From a virus: a DNA stretch of 64,000 nt. Under the pieces are notes generated by a model. It worked only from the letters and a program-made list of their open reading frames with translations, was not told the origin of the DNA and ran no database searches. Below, one piece after another: positions 24,738 through 32,449 of the stretch (its first letter is position 1; each line of letters begins with the position of its first letter). The translations under genes and the position numbers were made by a program. The stretch is from IMG/VR virus record IMGVR_UViG_3300017697_000016, positions 1 to 64,000 of that record; one strand, 5' to 3'.

Positions 24738-25549
24738 TTAAAAAAATCCTGTGCTGTCATTATACTGTGTTGAAAGGCGAATGTGTGACTCCATCTAAAA
24801 TCTATACTATCTTCGATATACGGACAGTGCGGGGTACTAGATTTATACATTGTTAATTTAGAATATTCTGCAGGAACCATTCCTACTTTAACAAACCCAA
24901 ACTCAGCTGCTTCGTCGTCAGTCCAATTAGTCCACTTAGATAAACGTTTAGTTGTAGAAAGTTCTTTATACCTCTTATACATAGGATGTAATTCGTCAAC
25001 TTGGAAGTCATAAAAACTAGCAAAGTTGCCATCATTTTTTCCAAATAACTCGTGAACTTGTCCTTTGTACTCGTATAAGTTTGTACCTGTAGTACCTAGA
25101 GCGTGATCTGAAAACCACAAATTTCCAACTATACCATGCGGATAATCTACGTGAGCCATTCTAAATGCATCAATGGGCTTACTTTTATTTTTCCAATACA
25201 AATTCCCCCATTCGTGTACTTCTTCATTTGCAGAATACGGTTCGATATTATTTTTATAAAAATTAATAATTAAATTAATAACACCTTGCGTCATCCACTG
25301 CGGTAAATGTATTGTGTCAAACGGATTTGGATCAGTGCATGTATCTGCATTATTATTAATAGACACTGGAAAGGTAGATACAAGTTCTTTATATTTTTCA
25401 AATCCGTCTGCTTGAAACGGGTTGTCAGCAATCCAATATCCTGTACTATCGGTAAGCGAAACGTATTCTACTTTCCAATCTTCTAATAGCTTTAATTTAA
25501 TTTCTTGATCAAATGTATTAGCATCAGGGTTGCAAAATCTAAATTCCAT
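24734..25549 (-). CDS. Predicted 2-oxoglutarate/Fe(II) oxygenase-like protein, 271 aa
   Basis: The ATG at 25549 is chosen because it overlaps the upstream stop (TAATG); an upstream start at 25564 would overlap more. The product is larger than the others and has H133-V-D135 in FRMAHVDYPHGIVGNLWFSDH, a long variable middle region, H241 in SSTPHCPYIED and R252 in DFRWSHTFAFQ. The order proximal HxD, distal His, Arg agrees with the fold, but the spacing is wider, so substrate handling may differ. Its stop overlaps the next start (ATGA). Confidence 0.72.
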   Translation of the reverse strand: MEFRFCNPDANTFDQEIKLKLLEDWKVEYVSLTDSTGYWIADNPFQADGFEKYKELVSTFPVSINNNADTCTDPNPFDTIHLPQWMTQGVINLIINFYKNNIEPYSANEEVHEWGNLYWKNKSKPIDAFRMAHVDYPHGIVGNLWFSDHALGTTGTNLYEYKGQVHELFGKNDGNFASFYDFQVDELHPMYKRYKELSTTKRLSKWTNWTDDEAAEFGFVKVGMVPAEYSKLTMYKSSTPHCPYIEDSIDFRWSHTFAFQHSIMTAQDFFK

Positions 25550-26145
25550 TATCCAACATTCCACGTCATTACTATTCGTTCTTCATCTGTATTGTTCGGC
25601 TGTGTTCTATGTTTTAACCAGGCCGGAAAAATTAAAACATCATTTGTTTTGCATGGAATGGATTTCCATAAAGTCTCTTCAGGATCCATAGGCGTATTAC
25701 CTTTATGATATTCTAACGGGTCTCTAAACTCAATATATCCACTATCTTTTGGAAGATTTAAATATGATGTAACTACAAACAATGCTTGATTATGATTATG
25801 CTCAAGCGTTACGCCTGTTTTTTTGTGCGTGTTGATCCAAGAATTTAAAACAGTAGCATCGCTATTAGCCCTAAATTCAAACTCTTTCCACATAAAGTCA
25901 ATAGGTTGAATTAACCACTCTCTAAAGTCTTCAAGTACATCCCACATGTGTGGAGGATAGCTTTGTTGAGAGGCTGTCGAAAATGCTTGTCCTTGCTCTA
26001 ATAAAGAATTTTCTGGTGTCTTTTGTTTTACTTCTTCAATTAAAGGCAAAAGTGTGCTATATGGAAATTCGTAATTAAATTTCCATATTAGCCTTGGGAA
26101 GGGATCTGCTAGTGTCCCATTAAGCGGGGGCAAGTGACGTTTCAT
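25549..26145 (-). CDS. Predicted 2-oxoglutarate/Fe(II) oxygenase (PF13759-like)
   Basis: This 198-aa protein has the family layout: DPFPRLIWKFNYEFP near the N-terminus, H116-N-H118 in TLEHNHNQALFVVTSYLNLP, a CKTNDVLIFPAWLKHRTQP block (H179) and R190 in EERIVMTWNV. It overlaps the upstream small coiled-coil gene by 26 bp and the downstream gene by TAATG. Confidence 0.82.
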   Translation of the reverse strand: MKRHLPPLNGTLADPFPRLIWKFNYEFPYSTLLPLIEEVKQKTPENSLLEQGQAFSTASQQSYPPHMWDVLEDFREWLIQPIDFMWKEFEFRANSDATVLNSWINTHKKTGVTLEHNHNQALFVVTSYLNLPKDSGYIEFRDPLEYHKGNTPMDPEETLWKSIPCKTNDVLIFPAWLKHRTQPNNTDEERIVMTWNVG

Positions 26146-26365
26146 ACGTTTCTTTAGCTAACTCTAAGCCTAAAATAACACCTTGCATTTTGGTAGTATC
26201 TTCTAGCAGCTCTTGTCGCTCTGAGAAGTCAATTGTTGTAATTCCGTATGGATTTAACTTAGTATCGCTAAATTCTGTTTCTAATTCTTTTAATCGTGCT
26301 AACTTTTCGTCTAGTTGCGCTTGAACTTTAGTAGTCGCAATATTAAGCTCTGTAATGTAGTCCAT
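26120..26365 (-). CDS. Small coiled-coil-like protein, 81 aa
   Basis: Not recognised. Residues ~12-35 (QAQLDEKLARLKELETEFSD) show a heptad-like pattern expected of a coiled coil, and a second helix spans ~48-72 (ERQELLEDTTKMQGVILGLE). A good CAGGAGA ribosome site lies before the ATG. It overlaps the upstream gene by 55 bp and the downstream oxygenase by 26 bp. It could be a scaffold or partner that assembles the enzymes; this is inference from position only. Confidence 0.7.
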   Translation of the reverse strand: MDYITELNIATTKVQAQLDEKLARLKELETEFSDTKLNPYGITTIDFSERQELLEDTTKMQGVILGLELAKETYETSLAPA

Positions 26366-27135
26366 AATGTTTTTCTCCTGTGTTTATACTTATTCATCAC
26401 TGAATTTGTTCGTTTTAATCTTGACTTCAGTGTGTCGTCATGTACTACGCTCCTATTAGCGTAGTTAAATGCTTTTTCTAATAGCTTGTCATCTTCATTA
26501 GCATCGTCGCATATTAAATCAATATTTGAAATGCCAAAACTTCTTGGTACTGGAATATATTGACACAACGGCGTTCCTGCTTTAACAATTGTCGTTCCGT
26601 TAAGTACATGCCAGTATAATTGAACATTAACAACGTGTGCATGCCGCGGATCTAAAATACCTTGTGCTGCTGTAAATCTTGCTTCATTGTTATACGGTAT
26701 AGGCAATTGCAATAGTAGTACATCGTCTGATGCTTTTAATCTCCAAGGAGTATCTATTTTAACTGCTACACTAAGTGACTTGGTAGGGTCATCTAACGTA
26801 GGAGCTGTTTGATGCTGATTGTGTGAGCCTACGTAACGTTCACTACCAGGGCCACCTTCTGTATTAAATCTCATTGCTTCGCCTGCAATGAAATCTATTT
26901 TACTACCGTCTGTTTTAATTTCAAAGTCAGCAGGAGCACGTAAGATATATCCCATTGATACTAGCTTAGTAATACCAGGACAATTCTTAGTATGCATATT
27001 TCCGTTTTCAGGATCAGGTGGATCGTTGCGTTGCATCCATTCACGTTTTACTTTATGTGCAGGAATAATTGGTACAACTTCTGGTACACCCGGTTCTAAC
27101 GAATAAAATCTTATCCAAGGCTTTTCTTTAAACAT
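26311..27135 (-). CDS. DUF6065-like protein
   Basis: The ATG at 27135 is preferred; a GTG 12 nt upstream gives MVKIM instead, and GGTGG upstream could be its weak ribosome site. The 274-aa protein has KREWMQRNDPP, a conserved cysteine (NCPGITKLVSMGYILRAP), VKIDTPWRLKASDDVLLL, and NVQLYWHVLNGTTIVKAGTPLCQYIPVPR, which together resemble the DUF6065 family found beside oxygenase genes. No enzyme has been assigned to it. The C-terminal ~60 residues are basic (KYKHRRK...LLKFKRN) and may bind nucleic acid or membrane. A structured non-coding gap separates it from the halogenase upstream. Confidence 0.6.
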   Translation of the reverse strand: MFKEKPWIRFYSLEPGVPEVVPIIPAHKVKREWMQRNDPPDPENGNMHTKNCPGITKLVSMGYILRAPADFEIKTDGSKIDFIAGEAMRFNTEGGPGSERYVGSHNQHQTAPTLDDPTKSLSVAVKIDTPWRLKASDDVLLLQLPIPYNNEARFTAAQGILDPRHAHVVNVQLYWHVLNGTTIVKAGTPLCQYIPVPRSFGISNIDLICDDANEDDKLLEKAFNYANRSVVHDDTLKSRLKRTNSVMNKYKHRRKTLWTTLQSLILRLLKFKRN

Positions 27136-27161
27136 TATTTTTACCACCGTGTAAGTATGGG

Positions 27162-27247
27162 TAGTAGTACAGAATTTGACAAAAGTATCCGGTGTATACT
27201 GATCAGGATAGATAGTAGATATTTCTGATCAAAGTTCTGTACTACTA
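27162..27247. repeat. Nested inverted repeats in non-coding gap
   Basis: The 166-bp gap between halogenase D and the DUF6065-like gene contains TAGTAGTACAGAA (27162-27174) whose reverse complement recurs exactly at 27235-27247 (13 bp). Inside it GATCAG (27201-27206) pairs with CTGATC (27225-27230). RNA from either strand could form a two-tiered stem. No T-tract follows, so it is not a standard terminator. No ORF or tRNA is seen. Confidence 0.75.
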
Positions 27248-27301
27248 GTGCGACAATAATATAAGGACATGTTTTTATAAAATTTACAAAAACTAACATC
27301 A

Positions 27302-28927
27302 TTAATCCTTAAAGTTGTCAACACCTCCATAGATGTTCTCTTTTAAATATTCGTAATGCGAAGGTAGCTTACTTACATAGTCTGCTAACCATTCTTGATG
27401 TTGATGATAACGTCTTCTAGAATCTTCAAGTCTTCCAGATGCATCTGGCACTCCTCTTGCTACTTGATTATTAACTTCTTCAAGTACAAGTTCCTTGGTT
27501 GAAATATTTCTTACACCCATGCCAGCTGCAATATAATTATTACCTTGTTGAGTTTCTTGATAAACATTGCCGCCGCTAATAGCACCAAGAAGATTAGTAT
27601 AACTGTTTTGCTGAGGTAAAAAGTCATTAAACGCAATAGGATGATAAACAACCGTTTGTGTTACGTATCTCCAATACGGAGTATCTGTTCTTCTAGAAAG
27701 TGCATAGTGCTGAGAAACAAAGTCTCGGAACGCTAGTAAGTCATATTCGACAGCATAATTGTATCCATCTCGTTCAGCTTGTGTACAATATCCGTCTCTT
27801 CTATTTAAAACATCAACTAATTTAATAATGTTTTCATGTGTTGTTAATAGTCCTGTAGATTCTAAAGGTTCAACAAATCCGTAGCTTAGGCCAATACCAA
27901 CAACATTCTGAGCCCAGGCTTTACGTCTACGGCCGTGCTTAATGTCAATCTGTGACATTTGTGCCGCATCAGCAATTTCTTTACCATGTACTTCTTCTAA
28001 GTGTGCTCTAAATTCATTCATTGCACCTTCTAAGGAAACAAATCTACTAGAATAAACATACCCAGTGCCAATGCGATGCCATAGCGGAATGTTCCATACC
28101 CAACCGTTACCAAGTGCATGACAGTCAGTAACATTGTGCATTTGTTCTTCTCTATTCGTGTAAGGAAGTCTACATGCTAGAGCTTTGTCATTCTGCAAAT
28201 GCGGAGTAAATGGGATAAATTGTTCGCCGAGCCATTTCTCTAATAATAAAGATTTAAACCCAGTACAATCAATAAACAAATCAGCTTGTACGCCATTACC
28301 GTTTGATAACATGATACTTGTGAAGTATCCTCTAGAATCTTGATTATAAGAATGAACAGTTCCAAGAGTATGTGTAACCCCGTTTGGAATACAAATTTCA
28401 GTCTTTAAATACTGTCCAAATGCTGTTGCATCCATATGATAAGCAGTATCGTATGTAAAGTCATAATTTCTTAGTTTGCCTTCTTCGTCTCTAGTTTGTT
28501 TATTTTGTTCAGCTAACGCAGTGTTAGTTGGACAATACATTCTTGCAAACGTTTCTGGAGTAAACTCTTCAGGGTACAACGACGATAGTTTACCCCATGT
28601 TTGTAATCCGTCATGTGCGTCAGTATAATCATAGCCACTACCGAACGGATATTCAAAACTTGTGTTGTCGTTATCTCTAAAATTTGTAAAGCGAATAGAG
28701 TTTTTGTATGTAGCGTTACACGCAGCCATCCAATCTTTATCTTCTAATCCAAGTAATCTTAAAAATCTATTAATATGTCCTAACGTACTTTCGCCGACGC
28801 CAACAGTAGCATAATCTTCTGATTCGACTAATTCTACTTCAAGATGCGGACATAGTTTTGCTAATGCTGCGGCTGTCATCCATCCTGATGATCCGCCGCC
28901 AATGATTGCAACTTTTTTAATGTGCAT
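27302..28927 (-). CDS. Tryptophan-halogenase-like flavoprotein D
   Basis: This 541-aa protein has the strongest canonical signature: FAD motif IIGGGSSGW, VGVGESTLGH, catalytic-lysine K75 in NATYKNSIRF, W276-V-W278-N-I280-P281 and PLEST (354-358). It is related to halogenase A rather than to the B/C pair (shared WVWxIP, EPLES, CNAT). T4-like cyanophages are known to encode such enzymes, and VirX1 of a cyanophage is an experimentally shown halogenase with a broad substrate range. A TATAAATA box and CAGGAG ribosome site precede it. It is first in the minus-strand chain after the 28998-29026 terminator. Confidence 0.9.
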   Translation of the reverse strand: MHIKKVAIIGGGSSGWMTAAALAKLCPHLEVELVESEDYATVGVGESTLGHINRFLRLLGLEDKDWMAACNATYKNSIRFTNFRDNDNTSFEYPFGSGYDYTDAHDGLQTWGKLSSLYPEEFTPETFARMYCPTNTALAEQNKQTRDEEGKLRNYDFTYDTAYHMDATAFGQYLKTEICIPNGVTHTLGTVHSYNQDSRGYFTSIMLSNGNGVQADLFIDCTGFKSLLLEKWLGEQFIPFTPHLQNDKALACRLPYTNREEQMHNVTDCHALGNGWVWNIPLWHRIGTGYVYSSRFVSLEGAMNEFRAHLEEVHGKEIADAAQMSQIDIKHGRRRKAWAQNVVGIGLSYGFVEPLESTGLLTTHENIIKLVDVLNRRDGYCTQAERDGYNYAVEYDLLAFRDFVSQHYALSRRTDTPYWRYVTQTVVYHPIAFNDFLPQQNSYTNLLGAISGGNVYQETQQGNNYIAAGMGVRNISTKELVLEEVNNQVARGVPDASGRLEDSRRRYHQHQEWLADYVSKLPSHYEYLKENIYGGVDNFKD

Positions 28928-28957
28928 TATTATCTCCTGATGATTTGTATACGCAAA

Positions 28958-28965
28958 TATTTATA
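28958..28965 (-). promoter_or_regulatory. Late promoter box TATAAATA for halogenase D
   Basis: The minus strand reads TATAAATATTTGCGTATAC, a perfect T4 late consensus 30 nt before the halogenase D start. A CAGGAG ribosome site lies between. It is downstream of the terminator, so the enzyme chain can be expressed separately from the fibre genes. Confidence 0.8.
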
Positions 28966-28997
28966 GTGTTACTATGTTACCAGATGCAAATGTGGTA

Positions 28998-29026
28998 AAA
29001 AAACAGGAGATAAACTCCTGTTTTTT
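28998..29026. terminator. Bidirectional rho-independent terminator
   Basis: AAAAAACAGGAG (28998-29009) and CTCCTGTTTTTT (29015-29026) form a 12-bp stem with a 5-nt loop, with runs of A on one side and T on the other. It sits 22 nt after the stop of the 81-aa structural gene and works in either direction. Confidence 0.88.
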
Positions 29027-29047
29027 CTAAATTAATTTTAAATTAGA

Positions 29048-29293
29048 TTAAGTAGCTACACGCCACGAAGGGTTAATTGATGCTACTTCTGTTACTCTAG
29101 AATCTCCTCTTGGGATAGTACCAATATATAATCTTCTGTCATTATTGTACACTAGTGTTAAGTCACTGCCGTCATAATTTACTACCATATTATCTTTCTT
29201 TTCAAAAGATACTAACGGTACTGAGACCGTTTTTCCTGTTTCTACAATGTCAAGTAATACCGGACTTACTGCTTCTAATTGTGGTAATGCCAT
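29048..29293 (-). CDS. Small conserved virion-region protein, 81 aa
   Basis: Unrecognised. It is predominantly beta (VLLDIVETGKTVSVPLVSF, DLTLVYNNDRRLYIG), consistent with a small fibre-associated or structural protein. GGGGAGAT is the ribosome site. Its stop is followed by a terminator, marking the end of the fibre-gene transcripts. The start overlaps the upstream gene's stop by one base. Confidence 0.68.
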   Translation of the reverse strand: MALPQLEAVSPVLLDIVETGKTVSVPLVSFEKKDNMVVNYDGSDLTLVYNNDRRLYIGTIPRGDSRVTEVASINPSWRVAT

Positions 29294-29829
29294 TATTCAA
29301 TCTCCCCATGTAGGTCATTTGCTGTTCCAATGTCTGGATTGCTATATCCGTGCCACCCTGTATATCTTACCCAACACGGTTGTGTTTCGTTAGATAGTTT
29401 TGGTTGTGAATTTACACTAGGTTCCATTACTGCTTCTAATGCCATCATTTCCTCCGGAGTCATATCTTCATCTCTTTCGGGTGGCGGATCTAAGGTTGCC
29501 TTAACTGTAGCAATGTGCGATGCCCATGGACCACTTGCTGAAATACTTCCAGTATCTTGTAGTTCATGAAACAACATATCTAGTTGCTCGCCTACTTCTC
29601 CATAAGCAATTGATCTTGCTAGTGTAGGATCAGTTGGAGGTGCGTCTCTTTCACACCATACCATTGTGTTTTGTGCTGGGCTCCATTCAAGTGTCCAGTA
29701 CAGTGTTACATCATCGGGTGCATCTACCCATTGGATAGTAGCATCTGGGCCGTTATAAATCTCAAAGTCGTCGCCCGGCTCTTCGATTTGATGGATGTAT
29801 CCCATTTGACTCATTAGTGCTTTTTTCAT
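29293..29829 (-). CDS. Fibre-linked conserved protein, 178 aa
   Basis: Not recognised with certainty. The segment ARSIAYGEVGEQLDMLFHEL (about 91-110) carries the Q-L-D-x-L pattern common in phage fibre/assembly-chaperone genes of the XkdW type. Tryptophan-rich N-terminal strands (YWTLEWSPAQNTMVWCE) precede it, and a WYTGWHGYSN-like segment ends the protein. It lies just after the three adhesin-like genes. A chaperone or tip-attachment role is inferred. Confidence 0.55.
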   Translation of the reverse strand: MKKALMSQMGYIHQIEEPGDDFEIYNGPDATIQWVDAPDDVTLYWTLEWSPAQNTMVWCERDAPPTDPTLARSIAYGEVGEQLDMLFHELQDTGSISASGPWASHIATVKATLDPPPERDEDMTPEEMMALEAVMEPSVNSQPKLSNETQPCWVRYTGWHGYSNPDIGTANDLHGEIE

Positions 29830-29830
29830 G

Positions 29831-30679
29831 TTATCTATACTCCGTTACTACAACTAAACCAGGTCTTCCGTTTGAGCCTCTGTGGCCATTATAATATCCG
29901 CCACGCCCGCCTGATCCTGGAGGTGAATGTGATTCGTGTCTGTGACTAAAGTGACCACCTTGTGGGTGTCCACCTGCAACTGATCCACCCCAAAAACTCG
30001 AACCACCTGGTCCGATACTTTCGTGATGCGATCCGCCACCGCCGCCATAAATGTTTAGGTTGCCACCGCTACCAACTCCAGATAGTCCACCTGAGTGTTG
30101 ATTATTTCTGTTTGCACCATACCCGCCACTTGCGCTTAGGTATGGACCAAATGACGAACCGCCACCGTTATTTCCTCTACCTGAGTAGTATGTTCCGTTT
30201 GATTGTCCTGAAACACCTACACTTGTTGAACTAATACCATCTACGTTTAAGATTCTTTCTGAGTAGCCACCTGATCCACCACTTTCGCCGTGTCCTGATC
30301 CGCCGCCTCCTCCACCTACTACCTGTACGTGAACAAATCTTACTCCTGCAGGACGATTCCACGTTCCGCTACCTGTAAACACTGCCATACTACGCATACC
30401 AATGTCTGCATACTGTAAACTACTACCGTTAGAACGTAGTACTTGCAAGTTGCTACCTACACTAGATAATCCTGTTCCGCCAACACCGACGGCTACAGAT
30501 CCAGAAACTTTAGATCCATTAATGTCAACTGCGTTGTTTGCAAGTTTAGCTTCAGTAACAGAATTTGCTGCTAATTCACTAGCCGCAACAGCATTTGCTG
30601 CAATTTGTCCTGCCTGAAGTGTACCGTCGACAATTCCTGAGCCAGTTATTCTTTTTAGTGTATCGTAATTAAATGCCAT
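29831..30679 (-). CDS. Glycine/histidine-rich adhesin-like protein 1
   Basis: One of three tandem paralogues (282 aa). Residues 1-80 are MAFNYDTLKRITGSGIVDG plus an alanine-rich helix (LAANSVTEAKLANNAV) and a linker ending GGTGLSS. Then comes the conserved block FTGSGTWNRPAGVRFVHVQVVG, followed by a long polyglycine region (GGGGGGSGHGESGGSGG), NRNNQHSGGLSGVGSGG, and a HSHRHESHSPPGS-type tail ending in HRGSNGRPGLVVVTEYR. The Gly-rich loops with a small beta core resemble polyglycine-sandwich tips of phage receptor-binding proteins such as S16-type gp38, so host binding is plausible but unproven. AAAGG lies upstream. Confidence 0.72.
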   Translation of the reverse strand: MAFNYDTLKRITGSGIVDGTLQAGQIAANAVAASELAANSVTEAKLANNAVDINGSKVSGSVAVGVGGTGLSSVGSNLQVLRSNGSSLQYADIGMRSMAVFTGSGTWNRPAGVRFVHVQVVGGGGGGSGHGESGGSGGYSERILNVDGISSTSVGVSGQSNGTYYSGRGNNGGGSSFGPYLSASGGYGANRNNQHSGGLSGVGSGGNLNIYGGGGGSHHESIGPGGSSFWGGSVAGGHPQGGHFSHRHESHSPPGSGGRGGYYNGHRGSNGRPGLVVVTEYR

Positions 30680-30702
30680 TAGTCGTTATACCTTTGTTAC
30701 TT

Positions 30703-30710
30703 TATTTATT
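30703..30710 (-). promoter_or_regulatory. Possible late box AATAAATA
   Basis: The minus strand has AATAAATA just after the stop of adhesin 2 and 24 nt before the adhesin 1 start. It is a weak match to the late consensus. Confidence 0.4.
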
Positions 30711-31563
30711 AGTAATACATAGTTACCACACAGAAGCCTGGTCTTCCATTGGAACCTCTATGTCCATGAAAGTAGCCTCCTGATCCACCAGAACCTGGTG
30801 CTGAGTGATTTTCGTGTCTGTGACTAAAGTGACCGCCTTGTGGATGTCCGGCTGCTACTGCGCCTCCCCAAAAACTATCTCCGCCTACAGACGATCTATT
30901 ATGATGCGATTGTCCGCCGCCGCCGTAGATCGTAAGTGTGCCGCCGCTGCCTGTGCCACCTAAGCCGCCTGAGTGTTGGTTATTTCTATTTGCGCCATAA
31001 CCTCCCGAAGCTGACAAGTAAGGCCCAAATGACGAGCTGCCGCCGTTATTGCCAGCTCCTGAATAGTATGTTCCGTTTGAAGTTCCACTGAGTGAAACAC
31101 TTACACTACTAATACCAGTTACATCTAATACTCGTTCGGAATAACCGCCTGCACCGCCACTTTCGCCGTGTCCTGAGCCACCGCCGCCGCCACCGGAAAT
31201 TTGTACTTTAATAAATCTAACGCCACTTGGTCTACTCCAAGTTCCACTACCTGTGAATACTTGCATACCGTACATGCCAACGTTAGCATATGTTAACCCA
31301 TTGTTTGATGAGTTAATAGTTAGAGCTTGATTTGCGCCGCCAACACTAGTTAGTCCGGTGCCGCCTCTACTTACAGGCAACGATCCCGTAACGTCACTAC
31401 TTGAGAGTACAACAGAGTTATTTGCAAGCTCACTAGATCCTACAGAACTATTTGCTAGTTTTGCGTTTGTTATCGAATCTGCTGCTAAGTCTCCTGCACT
31501 TATAGTGTCGCTAACAACACCTTCTCTTGTAATGCGCTTTAGTGTATCGTAATTAAATGCCAT
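30709..31563 (-). CDS. Glycine/histidine-rich adhesin-like protein 2
   Basis: This is the middle paralogue (284 aa). Its C-terminal ~190 residues are nearly the same as in the third copy (FTGSGTWSRPSGVRFIKVQISG, YSERVLDVTGISSVSVSLSG, GGHFSHRHENHSAPGSGG, HRGSNGRPGFCVVTMYY). The N-terminal ~95 residues have diverged (ITREGVVSDTISAGDLAADS, then RGGTGLTSVGGANQALTINSS). This suggests the tip was copied while the connecting segment diverged. AAAGGT is the ribosome site. Confidence 0.75.
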   Translation of the reverse strand: MAFNYDTLKRITREGVVSDTISAGDLAADSITNAKLANSSVGSSELANNSVVLSSSDVTGSLPVSRGGTGLTSVGGANQALTINSSNNGLTYANVGMYGMQVFTGSGTWSRPSGVRFIKVQISGGGGGGSGHGESGGAGGYSERVLDVTGISSVSVSLSGTSNGTYYSGAGNNGGSSSFGPYLSASGGYGANRNNQHSGGLGGTGSGGTLTIYGGGGQSHHNRSSVGGDSFWGGAVAAGHPQGGHFSHRHENHSAPGSGGSGGYFHGHRGSNGRPGFCVVTMYY

Positions 31564-31585
31564 ATTCTAACCTTTGCCTCTTTGC

Positions 31586-32437
31586 TTAATAGTAATTAGT
31601 TACTACACAGTAGCCAGGGCGTCCGTTTGATCCCCTGTGTCCATGGAAGTAACCGCCTGCGCCGCCTGAGCCGGGCGCTGAGTGATTTTCGTGTCTGTGA
31701 CTAAAGTGGCCACCTTGTGGGTGTCCGCCTACAACAGCTCCGCCCCAAAAACTGCGTCCGCCAAATCCCGAACGCTGGTGATGATTTCCGCCACCGCCGC
31801 CGTACACCGTAAGTGTGCCGCCACTGCCTACGCCACCTAAGCCGCCTGAGTGTTGGTTATTTCTATTTGCGCCATAGCCGCCACTTGCACTTAGATACGG
31901 ACCAAATGACGAAGCGCCACCGTTATTGCCAGCGCCTGAGTAGTATGTACCGTTCGATGTTCCACTTAGTGAAACACTCACGCTACTAATGCCAGACACG
32001 TCAATTACTCGTTCAGAGTAGCCGCCTGCGCCGCCACTTTCGCCGTGGCCTGAGCCACCTCCGCCGCCACCACTGATTTGTACTTTAATGTATCTAACAT
32101 TAGACGGTCTACTCCAAGTTCCACTACCTGTGAATACTTGCATACCTTGTATACCGTGTTGCTTACTAGTAATACCGGAGCCATTGGAAATAAGTGTTCT
32201 ATAAGAGCCGCCGAAGGGATTTGAAGTTCCGGTTCCGCCTTTGCTAACACTTGCTGTTCCAGTAACTTTGCTTCCAGACAAATTAACAGAGTTATTTGCT
32301 AATTCACTAGACCCAACTGCACTAGCTGCAATTTCACTAGCCCCGATTGTCGAACTTGCAATTTCTGCAGATCCGATCGATCCATCAACAATACCGCTAC
32401 TAGTAATTCTTTTAAGTGAGTCGTAATTAAATGCCAT
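31586..32437 (-). CDS. Glycine/histidine-rich adhesin-like protein 3
   Basis: This 283-aa paralogue has the same architecture: an N-terminal MAFNYDSLKRITSSG segment, an Ala/Ser helix (IGASEIAASAVGSSELANNSVN), a G-T-G linker, then the beta and polyglycine core. Differences from the second copy in the core are few, mostly around GGGGNHHQRSGFGGRSFWGG. Each of the three keeps a His-rich GGHFSHRHE segment, which could bind metal or be modified. AGAGGT precedes the start. Confidence 0.75.
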   Translation of the reverse strand: MAFNYDSLKRITSSGIVDGSIGSAEIASSTIGASEIAASAVGSSELANNSVNLSGSKVTGTASVSKGGTGTSNPFGGSYRTLISNGSGITSKQHGIQGMQVFTGSGTWSRPSNVRYIKVQISGGGGGGSGHGESGGAGGYSERVIDVSGISSVSVSLSGTSNGTYYSGAGNNGGASSFGPYLSASGGYGANRNNQHSGGLGGVGSGGTLTVYGGGGGNHHQRSGFGGRSFWGGAVVGGHPQGGHFSHRHENHSAPGSGGAGGYFHGHRGSNGRPGYCVVTNYY

Positions 32438-32449
32438 TGTAAACCTCTA

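Noticed and set aside
27176-27200. TTGACA and TATACT on the plus strand in the non-coding gap, resembling a sigma70 promoter
   Set aside because: The spacer is only 13 nt, too short for a normal promoter, and it would read antisense into halogenase D.
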